Counted from the first letter of the stretch, positions 46,721-57,143 are shown. The stretch: 64,000 nt of DNA from Gimesia chilikensis (GCF_008329715.1 NZ_VTSR01000008.1:216765-280764), one strand, 5' to 3'. Translations and numbers: made by a program. Notes: a model not told the origin generated them from the letters alone.

Positions 46721-48331
46721 CTATTGATTCCACTGAGCGAGCAGGGCTTTGATGCGTGCCGGGTTGAAGTTATCCGGCTGAGGATAATCCTGGTTGGCTT
46801 CCAGCTGTTCCAGAGTTACCGGAGCCGAAGCCACCCCATCGGCTGGCACCTCCGCCTGGGCAGACCAGGCGATGGCATTCAGCACCAGTTTGCGAAAATC
46901 ATCGTTGCCCCAGTTCCAGTGAAAGTGACCGCCGGTAAAACCAAAACCGCGACCTCCGTCCGGACGCTCATAGGCCCAGGCCATGTGCTGAGGCTGTCCG
47001 ACAGTTTTCCGAACAGCCGGGTTACCGCTGTGAGCGCCGTCGGGGCGTTTGAGTGTCTCTTTGGGAGGTACCGCGGTCAGGATCGGATCGACGTTTTTCA
47101 TCTCCGGCTGAAACCGCATGTGATAGTACCACTCATCATTGATGGAAAATGGTTTGACGCCATTCGCAATCGGATGCGCGGGCAGGCTTTTGTAGTCGGC
47201 GGTCCAGTGCGGATTGACCGACCACCATTCTTCAAAATAGCCGCCGATCCAGCGCAGGAAGGCGTCCCCGGATTTCCCTTTGGGAACTTCCACACCATAG
47301 TGAATGTTGACCATCCCCACGCCCTGCTTTGCCAGTTCGTCGAGCTCGTCCAGATGCTCGTTGTAAGGATGGCGGCCACCTCCATCGCAGTAAATCACAA
47401 TGGAATCAGCGTCCTGCAAAATCGAAGCGTCTTTTGGCCAGCCTTCGGTGACCACGGTCGCTTCGATATTCAAACCACTGTTATTCAATGCCTCGGCCAG
47501 CAGCATGCAGCCGGCACGATGTTCGTGTGCCCCGTAACCGTGACTTTTTTTACCGGCGATCAGGACGACTTTTTTTTTAGCGCCATCAGTGGATGACGTC
47601 TCCCTGGATGCCGGCAGTTCTTTGAGTTGAATATCGCGGAACTGCACTTCCATGGGAGGGCCTGCGTGCAACTGCAGTGCGATCAGCCCTTTGTCGCGTC
47701 GCATGTCGACATCATTGTCGGTCACGTCGACCGTGGTAATGCCGTTGATCTTGTGAATGAAATGATTACCGCGGGCGATGATGTGATAGTCATTCCAGTC
47801 TTCTTTTTTGATGTGCTTCTGAATCTCATCGGTATCGCCGACAGAACCGACCACCTTGGGTTTGTGATTCTTGCCGATCACAGTCTTCTCGCCCCGTAGC
47901 GCGAGAATGCCGCGAAACTTTTCGCCGTAGAGGATTCCCGAATATTTATCGCCGGCTTCCATGTCCGCCTGGTAACCGCCGATCCGCCACTTGTCTGCGC
48001 CTTTAATGGGGAAGCTGCGATACTGAATTCCTGAATTATGTCCGATGATTTTGTACTGCAGTTTCAGTTCAAAATCGCCAGGCTCGCCTCCACGCCAGAT
48101 GATGAAGGTATTCCCCTGTGTCGGATTGTCCTTGGTGGTGATTCCCGTGATCGCCCCATCTTTAACAGACCAGAAACGGGGATCACCGTCCCAGTTCTTC
48201 AAAGTCTTGCCATCAAAGATTGGTTGAAACCCTTTGTCCTCCGCCTGAAGCAACCGGGGCGTTGCCAGTATCAGACAAATCAGAGAGCAGAAGAGTGAGG
48301 TGTGAATACGAAACAAGCGCTGTGACGTCAT
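46721..48331 (-). CDS. DUF1080 (3-keto-disaccharide hydrolase-like) fused to ThuA
   Basis: This is a 536-residue exported fusion. A signal peptide (1-30) is followed by a lectin-like DUF1080 domain (about 35-220; GFQPIFDGKTLKNWDGDPRF, FIWRGGEPGDFELKLQYKI). A ThuA domain with glutamine amidotransferase-like fold follows (about 245-505; VVLIAGKKSHGYGAHEHRAG, VNIHYGVEVPKGKSG, FGFTGGHFHWNWGND). DUF1080 proteins hydrolyse 3-keto-glycosides and ThuA proteins take part in disaccharide utilisation through 3-keto sugars. The adjacent cytochrome could take electrons from glycoside 3-oxidation. GGAGG precedes the start. The two genes may form an operon (67-base gap). Confidence 0.92.
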   Translation of the reverse strand: MTSQRLFRIHTSLFCSLICLILATPRLLQAEDKGFQPIFDGKTLKNWDGDPRFWSVKDGAITGITTKDNPTQGNTFIIWRGGEPGDFELKLQYKIIGHNSGIQYRSFPIKGADKWRIGGYQADMEAGDKYSGILYGEKFRGILALRGEKTVIGKNHKPKVVGSVGDTDEIQKHIKKEDWNDYHIIARGNHFIHKINGITTVDVTDNDVDMRRDKGLIALQLHAGPPMEVQFRDIQLKELPASRETSSTDGAKKKVVLIAGKKSHGYGAHEHRAGCMLLAEALNNSGLNIEATVVTEGWPKDASILQDADSIVIYCDGGGRHPYNEHLDELDELAKQGVGMVNIHYGVEVPKGKSGDAFLRWIGGYFEEWWSVNPHWTADYKSLPAHPIANGVKPFSINDEWYYHMRFQPEMKNVDPILTAVPPKETLKRPDGAHSGNPAVRKTVGQPQHMAWAYERPDGGRGFGFTGGHFHWNWGNDDFRKLVLNAIAWSAQAEVPADGVASAPVTLEQLEANQDYPQPDNFNPARIKALLAQWNQ

Positions 48332-48554
48332 TTGTCCCTCCGGGAAGATGATTCGAAGTCGTTATGTGCCGTGGACTGTGATGTTGGCAGGCGCAGCTGA
48401 AACAGCCGGTATGAATTTATCTTTCTATCTTAAACAGCCGGGGGGATGGGAAGCTAGCGTGAAAGACCGGAATAGCCAATAGATAAGATTGTTAAGTAAT
48501 TCGCCCCTGATCAGTAGTGTGAGCGGCGGATTGCTTGACTCACGTGCTGCGCAT

Positions 48555-48581
48555 AAAAAAAGGCGCTGTTGCCAGCGCCTT
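48555..48581 (-). terminator. Rho-independent terminator of the phosphofructokinase gene
   Basis: On the minus strand AAGGCGCTG pairs with CAGCGCCTT around a four-base loop and is followed by a T-run. It lies 31 bases past the stop codon. Confidence 0.95.
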
Positions 48582-48611
48582 GACTCTAATGACTTCGATC
48601 AAACGGATCGA

Positions 48612-49646
48612 CTATTGCAGGAAGACTTCTGCTTCTTCGAGGAAGTTCTTCTCGAGCGCCCGCATCTCGCCCACAGCGTCAGCCAGAGCAACGGGAACGA
48701 TGGAAGTACCCCGCAGAGCCACCATGTAACCGAAGTGATGCTTCAGCGCGAGCCAGCCGGCGTGAACGCCGCAACGGGTTCCGAGTACGCGGTCGGCTGC
48801 ACTGGGAGAACCACCACGCTGCAGGTGACCGAGGGTCACGTGACGGGTTTCGAAACCGGTCCGGTCTTCGATCATCTTGGCAACGGTTTCACCAATACCG
48901 CCCAGCTTGACGTGACCGAAATCGTCAACTTCGCCATCCTGGGTGACCACGCCTTCTTCTTCGTTGAATTGTGCACCTTCGCTGACGATGATGATGCCGT
49001 ACATCTTGCCGTTAGCGCGACGTTTTTTCAGGACGTCGACCATGCGATCCATTTCGATGGGCACTTCGGGAACCAGCGTGTAATCGGCGGCGGTTGCCAG
49101 TCCGGAGAACAGCGCGATCCAGCCTGCGTGACGACCCATAGTTTCGACAACCATGATCCGGCGATGTGATTCGGCTGTAGTCCGCAGACGGTCAACTGCT
49201 TCCATCACGATGTTGATGGAAGTGTCAAAACCGAAAGTCACATCGGTAGAGCTCAGGTCGTTGTCGATTGTCTTGGGACAGCCGATCACGGGCAGCTTGT
49301 AATCGTTCCACAGTTTGTTCGCGACACCGAGGGTGTCATCACCACCGATGGCGATCAGGCAGTCGAGGCCCAGACGCTCGAAGGTTTCGCGTACTTTAGG
49401 AACATCTTCCGCTTCGTTTTTGTAAGGGTTCGTACGGGAAGAACCGAGGATGGTTCCCCCTTTGAAAATGATGTCGTCAGTGTTTTCCGAATTCAGTTCG
49501 ATGTAGTTGCCTTCGATGGCGCCCCGCCAGCCTTCCAGCAGGCCGTAGACTTCACCACCAGCATTGCAGATCACGCGGACGGCACCGCGGATTACCGGGT
49601 TCAAACCAGGACAGTCACCACCACCAGTTAAAATACCAACTCTCAT
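48612..49646 (-). CDS. pfp: 6-phosphofructokinase, PPi-type active site
   Basis: This 344-residue group A phosphofructokinase converts fructose 6-phosphate to fructose 1,6-bisphosphate in glycolysis. Signatures are [48 protein letters not shown] and the effector-side [14 protein letters not shown]. The second Asp in GGDD and the Lys in PKTIDND replace the two glycines of ATP enzymes (GGDG, PGTIDND); that pair marks pyrophosphate-dependent enzymes. So PPi, not ATP, is the likely phosphoryl donor, which makes the step reversible. A clear terminator follows. It stands alone. Confidence 0.92.
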   Translation of the reverse strand: MRVGILTGGGDCPGLNPVIRGAVRVICNAGGEVYGLLEGWRGAIEGNYIELNSENTDDIIFKGGTILGSSRTNPYKNEAEDVPKVRETFERLGLDCLIAIGGDDTLGVANKLWNDYKLPVIGCPKTIDNDLSSTDVTFGFDTSINIVMEAVDRLRTTAESHRRIMVVETMGRHAGWIALFSGLATAADYTLVPEVPIEMDRMVDVLKKRRANGKMYGIIIVSEGAQFNEEEGVVTQDGEVDDFGHVKLGGIGETVAKMIEDRTGFETRHVTLGHLQRGGSPSAADRVLGTRCGVHAGWLALKHHFGYMVALRGTSIVPVALADAVGEMRALEKNFLEEAEVFLQ

Positions 49647-49863
49647 TATTCTTCCTGTTATCTGTTCGTAAAAGTAAGGCCTCCGGTCAGCGACTGAGGC
49701 TCAAAAATGTACCATACCACAACTAGAGATGAGCGAACTTCGGTCTGATCTCCAGATTCGTTCTGACACCAGGGGACTCTCTCTGCGGAACCGCGAACGC
49801 AGTTTCCACGAGCCTGTCACAATACAGAACCATCCGTGATCATCAACTTCAACCGGCCGGCGA

Positions 49864-51201
49864 TTACCAGGTACGTTCGATGAACGTGGTATCGACTTTA
49901 CCTTCAATAAAGGCCGAATGATTGAAGATCTTCTTCGCCAGAGGAATTGTCGTTTTAATCCCTTCAATGACGAACTCATCCAGACATCGACGCATACACG
50001 CCAGTGACTCCTCGCGTGTCGGCCGATGCACGATCAGCTTGCCAATCAGGGAGTCATAATAAGGGCCGACGGTATAGCCCTCATAGATATGCGAATCAAA
50101 CCGCACCCCGGGACCTGCTGGAACGCGCAGTTTGGTGATCTTACCCGGCGAACCCCGGAAATCGTTGTCGGGGTCTTCGGCATTGATACGCAGTTCAATC
50201 GCGGAGCCATTGCAGGGAACGTTCTTCTGCTTCAGTTCCAGTTTTTCGCCTGCCGCAACACGGATCTGCTGCTTGATCAGGTCAAGCCCCGTCACCTCTT
50301 CGCTGACGGGATGTTCCACCTGGATACGGGCATTGACTTCGATGAAGTAGAACTGGTTATCCGGCCCTACCAGGAACTCGACCGTACCGGCATTGGTATA
50401 ACCGGCTTCTTCGATCAGGCGGCAAGCCGCTTTACAGATGTCTTCGCGAACCGACTGAGGCAGGTTCGGAGCCGGGCTTTCTTCCACCAGCTTCTGGTGA
50501 CGACGCTGCAGACTACAGTCCCGCTCCCAGAGGTGGAGAACCGTGCCATGATTGTCCGCGAGGATCTGGACTTCCACGTGCCGTGGATTCTCGATGTATT
50601 TCTCAATGTAAACGCCGGCGTTTTTGAATGCGGCTTCCGCTTCGGCAGCGGCTGCTTTCAGACCGGCTTTCAGTGAAATGTCATTCCGGGCGACTCGCAT
50701 CCCTTTACCACCACCGCCGGCGGTAGCCTTGATCAAAACGGGATAACCAATCTCCTGGGCCACCCGCAGGGCTTCGGCTTCGTCGGTAACCAGACCTTCG
50801 GTACCCGGTGAAACAGGTACGTTGGCATTCTTGGCAATTTCGCGGGCCGAGACTTTATCGCCCAGCTGGGCCATCGCTTCGTGGGGCGGTCCGATGAATT
50901 CGATATTACAGCTCCGACAGACTTCCGCAAAATGTGCGTTTTCTGCCAGGAACCCGTAGCCGGGGTGAATCGCCTGCACGTTACCGATTTCAGCGGCACT
51001 GATAATCCGGTTGATCATCAGGTAACTGTCGGTCGCTGCAGCAGGTCCGATACAGTAGGCTTCATCAGCCAGTGAGAGGTAGTGAGCACCACGATCTGCT
51101 TCACTGAAGACCGCGACTGTCTCAATGCCCATCTCACGACAGGCGCGAATCACCCGCAGTGCGATTTCTCCTCGGTTGGCAACCAGTATTCTCTGAAACA
51201 T
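49864..51201 (-). CDS. accC: Acetyl-CoA carboxylase, biotin carboxylase subunit
   Basis: This 445-residue ATP-grasp enzyme carboxylates biotin on AccB, the first step of malonyl-CoA and fatty acid synthesis. It starts [20 protein letters not shown]. The glycine-rich ATP loop [14 protein letters not shown], the active-site segment [20 protein letters not shown] and the C-terminal [20 protein letters not shown] are all canonical. It follows accB by 75 bases on the same strand. Confidence 0.98.
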   Translation of the reverse strand: MFQRILVANRGEIALRVIRACREMGIETVAVFSEADRGAHYLSLADEAYCIGPAAATDSYLMINRIISAAEIGNVQAIHPGYGFLAENAHFAEVCRSCNIEFIGPPHEAMAQLGDKVSAREIAKNANVPVSPGTEGLVTDEAEALRVAQEIGYPVLIKATAGGGGKGMRVARNDISLKAGLKAAAAEAEAAFKNAGVYIEKYIENPRHVEVQILADNHGTVLHLWERDCSLQRRHQKLVEESPAPNLPQSVREDICKAACRLIEEAGYTNAGTVEFLVGPDNQFYFIEVNARIQVEHPVSEEVTGLDLIKQQIRVAAGEKLELKQKNVPCNGSAIELRINAEDPDNDFRGSPGKITKLRVPAGPGVRFDSHIYEGYTVGPYYDSLIGKLIVHRPTREESLACMRRCLDEFVIEGIKTTIPLAKKIFNHSAFIEGKVDTTFIERTW

Positions 51202-51276
51202 ATGTTTTGACTTGGTAAAAGGATCCTACATCTGACATTCCGATCGCGACCGGCGACCATGGTACGACAACAGGCC

Positions 51277-51780
51277 TCAGCCCTGGCTGATTCTGAACAG
51301 GGGCTGGCCGAATTCGACCGCTTCACCATCTTTGACCAGAATCTCGCTGATGGTACCGTTGAGCTCGGCGGGAATCTGATTGAAGACCTTCATCGCCTCG
51401 ACAATACAGACAATCGTATCAGCGCTGACTTTGGATCCTACACTGACGAACGGCGGATCATCGGGACTGGGTGAGGAATAAAATGTCCCCACGGTCGGGC
51501 TCTTGATGGCAGGACCCGAATCAGCAGCAGGAGCTGCTTCCTGAGGTGCCGGCGCCGGAGCGGCAGGAGCCGCTGCAACGGGTTGCGGAACCGCTTGAGG
51601 AACAGCATGCGTTGCGGGAACCATGGAAATGGTTTCCTGGGGACCGCGACGCAGCTTCCAGGTTTCTTCGCCCCGCTTCAGATTGACTTCCGTCAATCCG
51701 TGCTTTTCCATCATTTCAAACAGTGTCTGAAGTTTTTCCAAATCGAAAGGCTCGCCTTTCGGCACCTCGTTCTTTGCCAT
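51277..51780 (-). CDS. accB: Acetyl-CoA carboxylase, biotin carboxyl carrier protein
   Basis: This 167-residue carrier has an N-terminal helical part ([20 protein letters not shown]), an Ala/Pro-rich hinge (about 75-95) and a biotinyl domain ([19 protein letters not shown]). The biotin Lys is in [18 protein letters not shown]. The hinge is longer in Ala/Pro than many, giving a swinging arm. A 386-base gap upstream suggests its own promoter. Confidence 0.98.
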   Translation of the reverse strand: MAKNEVPKGEPFDLEKLQTLFEMMEKHGLTEVNLKRGEETWKLRRGPQETISMVPATHAVPQAVPQPVAAAPAAPAPAPQEAAPAADSGPAIKSPTVGTFYSSPSPDDPPFVSVGSKVSADTIVCIVEAMKVFNQIPAELNGTISEILVKDGEAVEFGQPLFRISQG

Positions 51781-51783
51781 TGA

Positions 51784-52169
51784 CCTACCTTATTTCATAT
51801 TCTCAAGCTGCACGTGCTTTGCCTGCTGTAATGAGGGCATTCAACGCTCACTGCTGCCAGCGGTGCGTTCCGGTTTCTTGAAGAATCAAATTGATGCCGG
51901 GAAAGGATCGCATTCACTGATTGCGCGCACTATCTACCCTGTCTGACTTGTGTTGGGAGAGATTCTAAGCCAAAACCCCCGAGAATACCAAGCGCAACCG
52001 GGAAGTTTCTGCAATAAAATCAGGCAGAGCCCCAACATCCATAACCCTTTTAAATAAGAGACTTACGTCAGTTTTTCTTACTTATTACGATCAGAGAACT
52101 TCTGACGCCACTCGAAAATGGAGCGCAGGCCTGCCTGCCCATGTACATTGTAATAGGCTTCTCGCGAAA
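51784..52169. other. Intergenic region upstream of accB
   Basis: About 390 bases between accB and the aminopeptidase gene on the same strand. It probably contains the accBC promoter and leader. No gene or strong hairpin was seen. Confidence 0.4.
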
Positions 52170-53267
52170 TCAAACCAGCGCCGACTCATAATCCTTGGGA
52201 ACGCTGGTCAAGACCTCATGTCCGCTCCGGGTCACCAGCACATCATCCTCAATGCGGACGCCCCCCCAGCCCGGCAGATAGATGCCCGGTTCCACCGTAA
52301 CAATCATCCCCGGCTTCAGTTCGGTCTCGACATTGCCCCCCAGTCGAGGGCCTTCGTGAATATCCAGGCCGATGCCGTGGCCCAGGCTGTGCGTAAACTG
52401 TTTACCAAAGCCAGCCTTGTTGATGACTTTCCGTGCGACCTGGTCGACGTCTTTACAGAGCACCCCAGGCTTAATCGCTTTAATCGCGGCCAGTTGAGCC
52501 TGCAGCACCGTATTGTAGACCTTCTTCAGTTTCGAGGGAGCCCGATCGCGGATAATCATGCGGGTCAGGTCGCTGCGATACCCTTTCTGGGTCATCGCCC
52601 CCCAGTCCACCAGCAAAAACGGGGACTCGCCAATCAGCTTTTCCGTGGGGATCGCATGCGGCAGAGCTGATCGCTCTCCTACAGCCACGATCGGATCGAA
52701 GGCCGCCTGTCGCGCACCAAACCGCCGCATCGCGTGTTCCAGTTCGTGCGCTCCCTGCAGTTCGGTCATCTCATTGGTCAGCAGGGCACGAAAGACTTCG
52801 AAGCCGCGCTGTGCCTGATCGACGGCTTCGCGGATCTCCTGGATCTCGGAGGCATCTTTAACCATCCGCAGTTCTTCCACCACATTCGAAACCGGGTTCC
52901 ACTGAATAGCCGGTGTTATTCCAGTCAACGCATCGAGCAGATCACAGGTCACGATATGGCTTTCCAGCCCCACTTTGGTGAGATGCGACTTTTTCAGGAC
53001 CTGCTCCAGGGCCACGATCATCGATTCCGTCGGCTTGCGAATGTGGACATCCAGTCCCGGGCATTCTTCTTCCAGCTGCGTGGTATATCGTCCATCACTG
53101 ATCAGGACCGTCTGACCTTTGCCAATCAGCAGATAACTGGAATCACCGCTGAAACCGGTTAAATACGTAACATTCGTTTCACTGGTTACCAGCAAGGCCT
53201 CGGCCCCGATCCGTTTGATCTGTGAAATCAGTTTTTTCTGCCTGGCGCCCAGATAGTCCTTACTCAT
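52170..53267 (-). CDS. Aminopeptidase P / proline dipeptidase family (M24)
   Basis: This is a 365-residue cytoplasmic metallopeptidase that removes residues before proline. The N-terminal creatinase-like domain (KRIGAEALLVTSETNVTYLT) precedes the pita-bread fold. Metal ligands are Asp in LVDWGAMTQKGYRSDLTRMI (two), His in FTHSLGHGIGLDIHEGP, Glu in IVTVEPGIYLPGWGG and Glu in VRIEDDVLVT. It lies upstream of accB, an arrangement common in many bacteria. Confidence 0.95.
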   Translation of the reverse strand: MSKDYLGARQKKLISQIKRIGAEALLVTSETNVTYLTGFSGDSSYLLIGKGQTVLISDGRYTTQLEEECPGLDVHIRKPTESMIVALEQVLKKSHLTKVGLESHIVTCDLLDALTGITPAIQWNPVSNVVEELRMVKDASEIQEIREAVDQAQRGFEVFRALLTNEMTELQGAHELEHAMRRFGARQAAFDPIVAVGERSALPHAIPTEKLIGESPFLLVDWGAMTQKGYRSDLTRMIIRDRAPSKLKKVYNTVLQAQLAAIKAIKPGVLCKDVDQVARKVINKAGFGKQFTHSLGHGIGLDIHEGPRLGGNVETELKPGMIVTVEPGIYLPGWGGVRIEDDVLVTRSGHEVLTSVPKDYESALV

Positions 53268-53446
53268 TGTCGTCCTTCCATACAGCGGCTGATTGAATCG
53301 GGGTCCTGTTATTCCTTATATCTGAGCAGGATCTTATCCCTTTTCAGGAATTTTGCGAAGAAAAAAAACCGAAGTTTTTGTTTGCATTCCTCAAGTGCTA
53401 TGATTGAAACAACAGAATCAGATCTTCCCACATCCCTTCATTCTGA

Positions 53447-55657
53447 ATGTCCCGCTGCATGAAACAGGAATCAACCGAGCTCATCTTCAAGATCCAGGAT
53501 ATGGATTGCGCCGAGGAAGTCACGATCCTCAAGCGGGAACTCTCTCCTCTGGTGGGAGGCGAAGATCACCTGTTTTTTGATATCCTCAATCGCAGGATGA
53601 CGGTCACCCTCAATGCGGAACCCGTTACCGGCGAAGCCATCATTGCCGCCGTCCGTGAGACCGGCATGCAGGCTGAACCCTGGGAGCCCGACAAAAAAAA
53701 GGCCTCGGCCTCCTTCTGGAAGCGTCACGGCAGAACCCTGCTGACCAGCGTCAGTGGCGTCATGCTGGTCTCCGCATTCGTGACCCACGTCATTCTGGCG
53801 GGCAGCTTCGCTGCGGCACTCGGCGCGGAAGAAGCCGTGGGAGGTTTCATGCCGTTGCCTGTGCGCATCCAGTACCTGGCAGCCATGCTGAGCGGTATCT
53901 GGTTCGTGCTACCCAAAGCCTGGTTTGCCTTAAAGCGTCTGCGTCCCGACATGAACCTGTTGATGTGCGTGGCCGTACTGGGAGCCTTGTTCATCGACGA
54001 ATGGTTCGAAGCGGCCGCGGTTGCGTTCCTGTTTTCGTTCTCACAACTACTGGAAGCCTGGAGCGTGGGTCGCGCCCGCAAAGCGGTCGCTGCTCTGATG
54101 GACCTGTCCGCGCCCATTGCCCGCGTCCGCGATGCGGAAGGGAATGAAATCACCGTTGCCGCAGAATCCGTTTCGGTCGGCACCGTGTTTCTGATTCGTC
54201 CCGGCGAAAAGATTCCGCTGGATGGCACCGTCATCAAGGGGATCAGTGACGTTAACCAGGCGCCGATCACCGGCGAATCGGTGCCCATCGGCAAACAGGC
54301 GGACGACGAAATTTACGCCGGTACGATCAACGGCGATGGTCTGCTGGAAGCGAAAAGTACCAAGCCGGCTGAAGACACTGTACTCGCCCAGATTATTCGC
54401 ATGGTGGGGGAAGCGCAGTCGAAGCGGTCTCCCTCCGAACTCTGGGTCGAGAAATTCGCCCGGATCTACACCCCCATCGTCATGGTGCTCGCTCTGCTGG
54501 TGCTGGTGAGTCTCCCATTACTCCTGCAGGTCAGCTGGCACAATGCCATGTATCGCGCCCTGGTCCTGCTGGTCATCGCCTGCCCGTGTGCCCTGGTGAT
54601 CTCGACGCCCGTCAGTATCGTCGCGGCGCTTGCTGCTGCCGCCCGTAACGGCGTACTCATCAAAGGGGGGGCGTTCGTGGAAACCCCTTCCCGGCTCCGC
54701 GCTCTGGCTCTGGATAAAACGGGAACGCTCACGCAGGGGAAGCCAGTCGTCACGAAAATTGTGCCGCTCAATGGACACACCGAAGTCGAACTGCTCGAAC
54801 GCGCCGCGGCCCTGGAATCCCACAGCAACCACCCCCTTGCACTGGCTATCCTGGAAGCAGCTACCGAGCGGAACGTCGCTTATCAGCCCGCGGACGACTA
54901 TCAGATCATCCAGGGGAAAGGGGCTACCGCCACGCTGAACGGCAGAAATTTCTGGCTCGGCTCACACCGTTACCTGGAAGAACGAAAAGAAGAAACGGCC
55001 GAAGTGCATCAGCAGCTGGAAGAACTCTCCACCAGCGGGCAGACCGTCGTAGTGGTCGGTAACGACACACACGTCTGTGGCTTCATCGCACTGGCAGACC
55101 GCGTGCGCGACACCTCCGCGACCGTCATTCGCGATCTGCACGCCGCGGGGATTGATCAACTGGTCATGCTGACGGGTGACAACCAGGGCACCGCGCAAGC
55201 CGTCGCCCGGGAAGTTGGTCTGGATCAGGTGCATGCAGAGCTGCTTCCGGCAGACAAGCTCACGGTCATTGAGTCCCTCGTCAACGAATACGAGCATGTC
55301 GCCATGGTCGGTGACGGCGTTAACGATGCGCCCGCCATGGGACGTTCGAGCCTGGGGATCGCCATGGGTGCCGCGGGCAGTGACGTCGCCATTGAATCGG
55401 CTGACATCGCCTTGATGACTGACGACCTGACCCGAATCCCCTGGCTGATTCATCATTCACGCCGCACGCTGAAGATCATCCGTCAGAACATCATCTTCGC
55501 GTTGAGCATCAAAGTTCTGTTCGTAATCCTGATGGCCGTTAATCACGCCTCCCTCTGGGCTGCGATCGCTGCAGACATGGGTGCTTCCCTGCTCGTCATT
55601 TTCAACGGCCTGCGCCTGCTCAAGCTCCCAGCTGCCAGCCGCAACCAGGCAAATTAA
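53447..55657 (+). CDS. Heavy-metal-exporting P1B-type ATPase (CadA/ZntA-like)
   Basis: This is a 736-residue metal pump of the cytoplasmic membrane. The N-terminal heavy-metal-associated domain has DMDCAEEV, an Asp-Cys with Glu in place of the usual second Cys, as in some Zn/Cd pumps. The core shows actuator ITGESVPIG, the metal-binding membrane motif CPCALVISTP, phosphorylation site DKTGTLTQG with Asp423, the nucleotide-domain HP in SNHPLALA and hinge GDGVNDAPAM. It likely exports Zn2+, Cd2+ or Pb2+. The start could be the ATG at 53447 or four codons later. A ZIP importer and a Fur-family regulator lie about 4.5 kb downstream. Confidence 0.93.
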   Translation: MSRCMKQESTELIFKIQDMDCAEEVTILKRELSPLVGGEDHLFFDILNRRMTVTLNAEPVTGEAIIAAVRETGMQAEPWEPDKKKASASFWKRHGRTLLTSVSGVMLVSAFVTHVILAGSFAAALGAEEAVGGFMPLPVRIQYLAAMLSGIWFVLPKAWFALKRLRPDMNLLMCVAVLGALFIDEWFEAAAVAFLFSFSQLLEAWSVGRARKAVAALMDLSAPIARVRDAEGNEITVAAESVSVGTVFLIRPGEKIPLDGTVIKGISDVNQAPITGESVPIGKQADDEIYAGTINGDGLLEAKSTKPAEDTVLAQIIRMVGEAQSKRSPSELWVEKFARIYTPIVMVLALLVLVSLPLLLQVSWHNAMYRALVLLVIACPCALVISTPVSIVAALAAAARNGVLIKGGAFVETPSRLRALALDKTGTLTQGKPVVTKIVPLNGHTEVELLERAAALESHSNHPLALAILEAATERNVAYQPADDYQIIQGKGATATLNGRNFWLGSHRYLEERKEETAEVHQQLEELSTSGQTVVVVGNDTHVCGFIALADRVRDTSATVIRDLHAAGIDQLVMLTGDNQGTAQAVAREVGLDQVHAELLPADKLTVIESLVNEYEHVAMVGDGVNDAPAMGRSSLGIAMGAAGSDVAIESADIALMTDDLTRIPWLIHHSRRTLKIIRQNIIFALSIKVLFVILMAVNHASLWAAIAADMGASLLVIFNGLRLLKLPAASRNQAN

Positions 55658-55676
55658 CGCGACGAGGCAACCCGCC

Positions 55677-57143
55677 TCACCGTGTGTATTCACTGCGGCT
55701 GGTGAAGATCTCGTCCGGAATTTCCTGGCCGGTGATCGCCTTGAAAATCTGATTCAACTGCCGACGATAGACTTCGTCCACCGACACCACTTCACAGCCC
55801 CGGTTCTCCGCCTCACGGATCAACTCTGTCTCTTCGGGCAGATGACTGATATCCATCACCGTCATGGTCTCACGAAGATAGGATGGATTGAAATTCAACT
55901 TGCCGGGTCCCAGCTGCAATTCGGGATCGGTCTGAATTACGATGTCACACAGCGTGTCATACAGATTCGCAAACGGCACATACCGCACGTCAAACGTCTT
56001 CGCGATTCCCTGCGCTGCACGATCGTTGGGTGAAGTGACACTTACCACAGCACCGAGTTGCGTCAGACTGTAGACGATGGCCTTCGTCAGTCCCCCCTGT
56101 CCCAGCACCAGAATGTTCTTCCGCTGAAAGACAGTACTGTCTCCGTCAGTGCCTGCACCAAGAGTCGTCTCCAGACTTCGGATCGCACTCCGGCGAACGG
56201 TATCATAAGCGTGCCAGCCATCCGGCTGATTCAGCTGCAGATCTCCATAACCGGTCTTCTGTGAGGACTCTTCCAGATGTTCGGCCAGGGGCAAAATGAA
56301 TTCTCCCATCCGCGGACTGACTACCAGCGAACGGATTTTGAGAATCCCCAGCATCTTATGCACCTGCTTGAAGTCGTTGATCACCAGCGGCAGACAGACA
56401 TAATCCAGCCCCAGTGTTTCAGACGCTTTATTGATGACCTCAATTGTCCGCCGTTCTGTCACTCCCAGCCCCGCCACTCCAATGAATCGGGTCTTGGCCG
56501 AGATGCGCTGACAGTGGAACACTTCACTGAGTTCCGCGACCGTCGGCTGTCCCTCGAAAACTTCCATCCCCTTTTCCAGAGCCGCGTATATCCAGGGAGA
56601 ACCGTATTTCGTGCCCAGCAGAGAAAAGGTAATCCCCGCTGCCCCCAGTCCCAGTCCGACAACGGGAATCTCCCGCTTCTGACTGATCGCCGCCAGCAGA
56701 GGCCACGCGGTCTGCAGCGTCGGCGTCGGCCAGGTGAATTTGATCACGTCCGCTTTCGCGTCTTCCATTTCGTCGAAAATATCATCGACCTGTGACAGCG
56801 GCTTTTTCAGACTCGTATAAGTGATGACCCGTTTGGTCTTGCCGAAGCGGGGAATCTGTCGCGCTGTTTCCAGATCCAGTTCAATGTATTCCGGCTCCGC
56901 GATGATCGCCTGCTTCAGCAACTGAACCCGCTCCGCTTCCGTGCCTTTGAACTGCCCCCCTTCCTCGGGATGCCGACAGGAAACCAGAATCGGCACTTCG
57001 AAGCCTGAGATCAGATCGCCGATATCGGGTGTCTTGATCAACCGGTCCAGGCAGAGTTCTACCAGGTCGCACTGTGCGGCTGCGTTCAGGATATCGACCT
57101 TGGCGAAGTTACGGGATTCGGGAGTTACAGAAATACAGATCAT
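55677..57143 (-). CDS. AroD-AroE fusion with degenerate active sites
   Basis: This is a 488-residue fusion of type I 3-dehydroquinate dehydratase (about 1-215) and shikimate dehydrogenase (about 225-488), consecutive steps of the shikimate pathway. In the first domain the Glu of CDLVELCLD, Arg57 and Schiff-base Lys135 (ADVIKFTW) remain. The usual catalytic His reads Thr110 (VITYTSLKK) and the SR motif is FS. In the second, the shikimate-binding S-x-S-x-x-x-H-N motif and catalytic Lys are absent (GVTERRTIE; VVSPRMGEF), while the cofactor loop LVLGQGGLTKA is kept. It may be inactive, regulatory or act on another substrate. The ATG at 57143 begins the conserved part. Confidence 0.82.
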   Translation of the reverse strand: MICISVTPESRNFAKVDILNAAAQCDLVELCLDRLIKTPDIGDLISGFEVPILVSCRHPEEGGQFKGTEAERVQLLKQAIIAEPEYIELDLETARQIPRFGKTKRVITYTSLKKPLSQVDDIFDEMEDAKADVIKFTWPTPTLQTAWPLLAAISQKREIPVVGLGLGAAGITFSLLGTKYGSPWIYAALEKGMEVFEGQPTVAELSEVFHCQRISAKTRFIGVAGLGVTERRTIEVINKASETLGLDYVCLPLVINDFKQVHKMLGILKIRSLVVSPRMGEFILPLAEHLEESSQKTGYGDLQLNQPDGWHAYDTVRRSAIRSLETTLGAGTDGDSTVFQRKNILVLGQGGLTKAIVYSLTQLGAVVSVTSPNDRAAQGIAKTFDVRYVPFANLYDTLCDIVIQTDPELQLGPGKLNFNPSYLRETMTVMDISHLPEETELIREAENRGCEVVSVDEVYRRQLNQIFKAITGQEIPDEIFTSRSEYTR

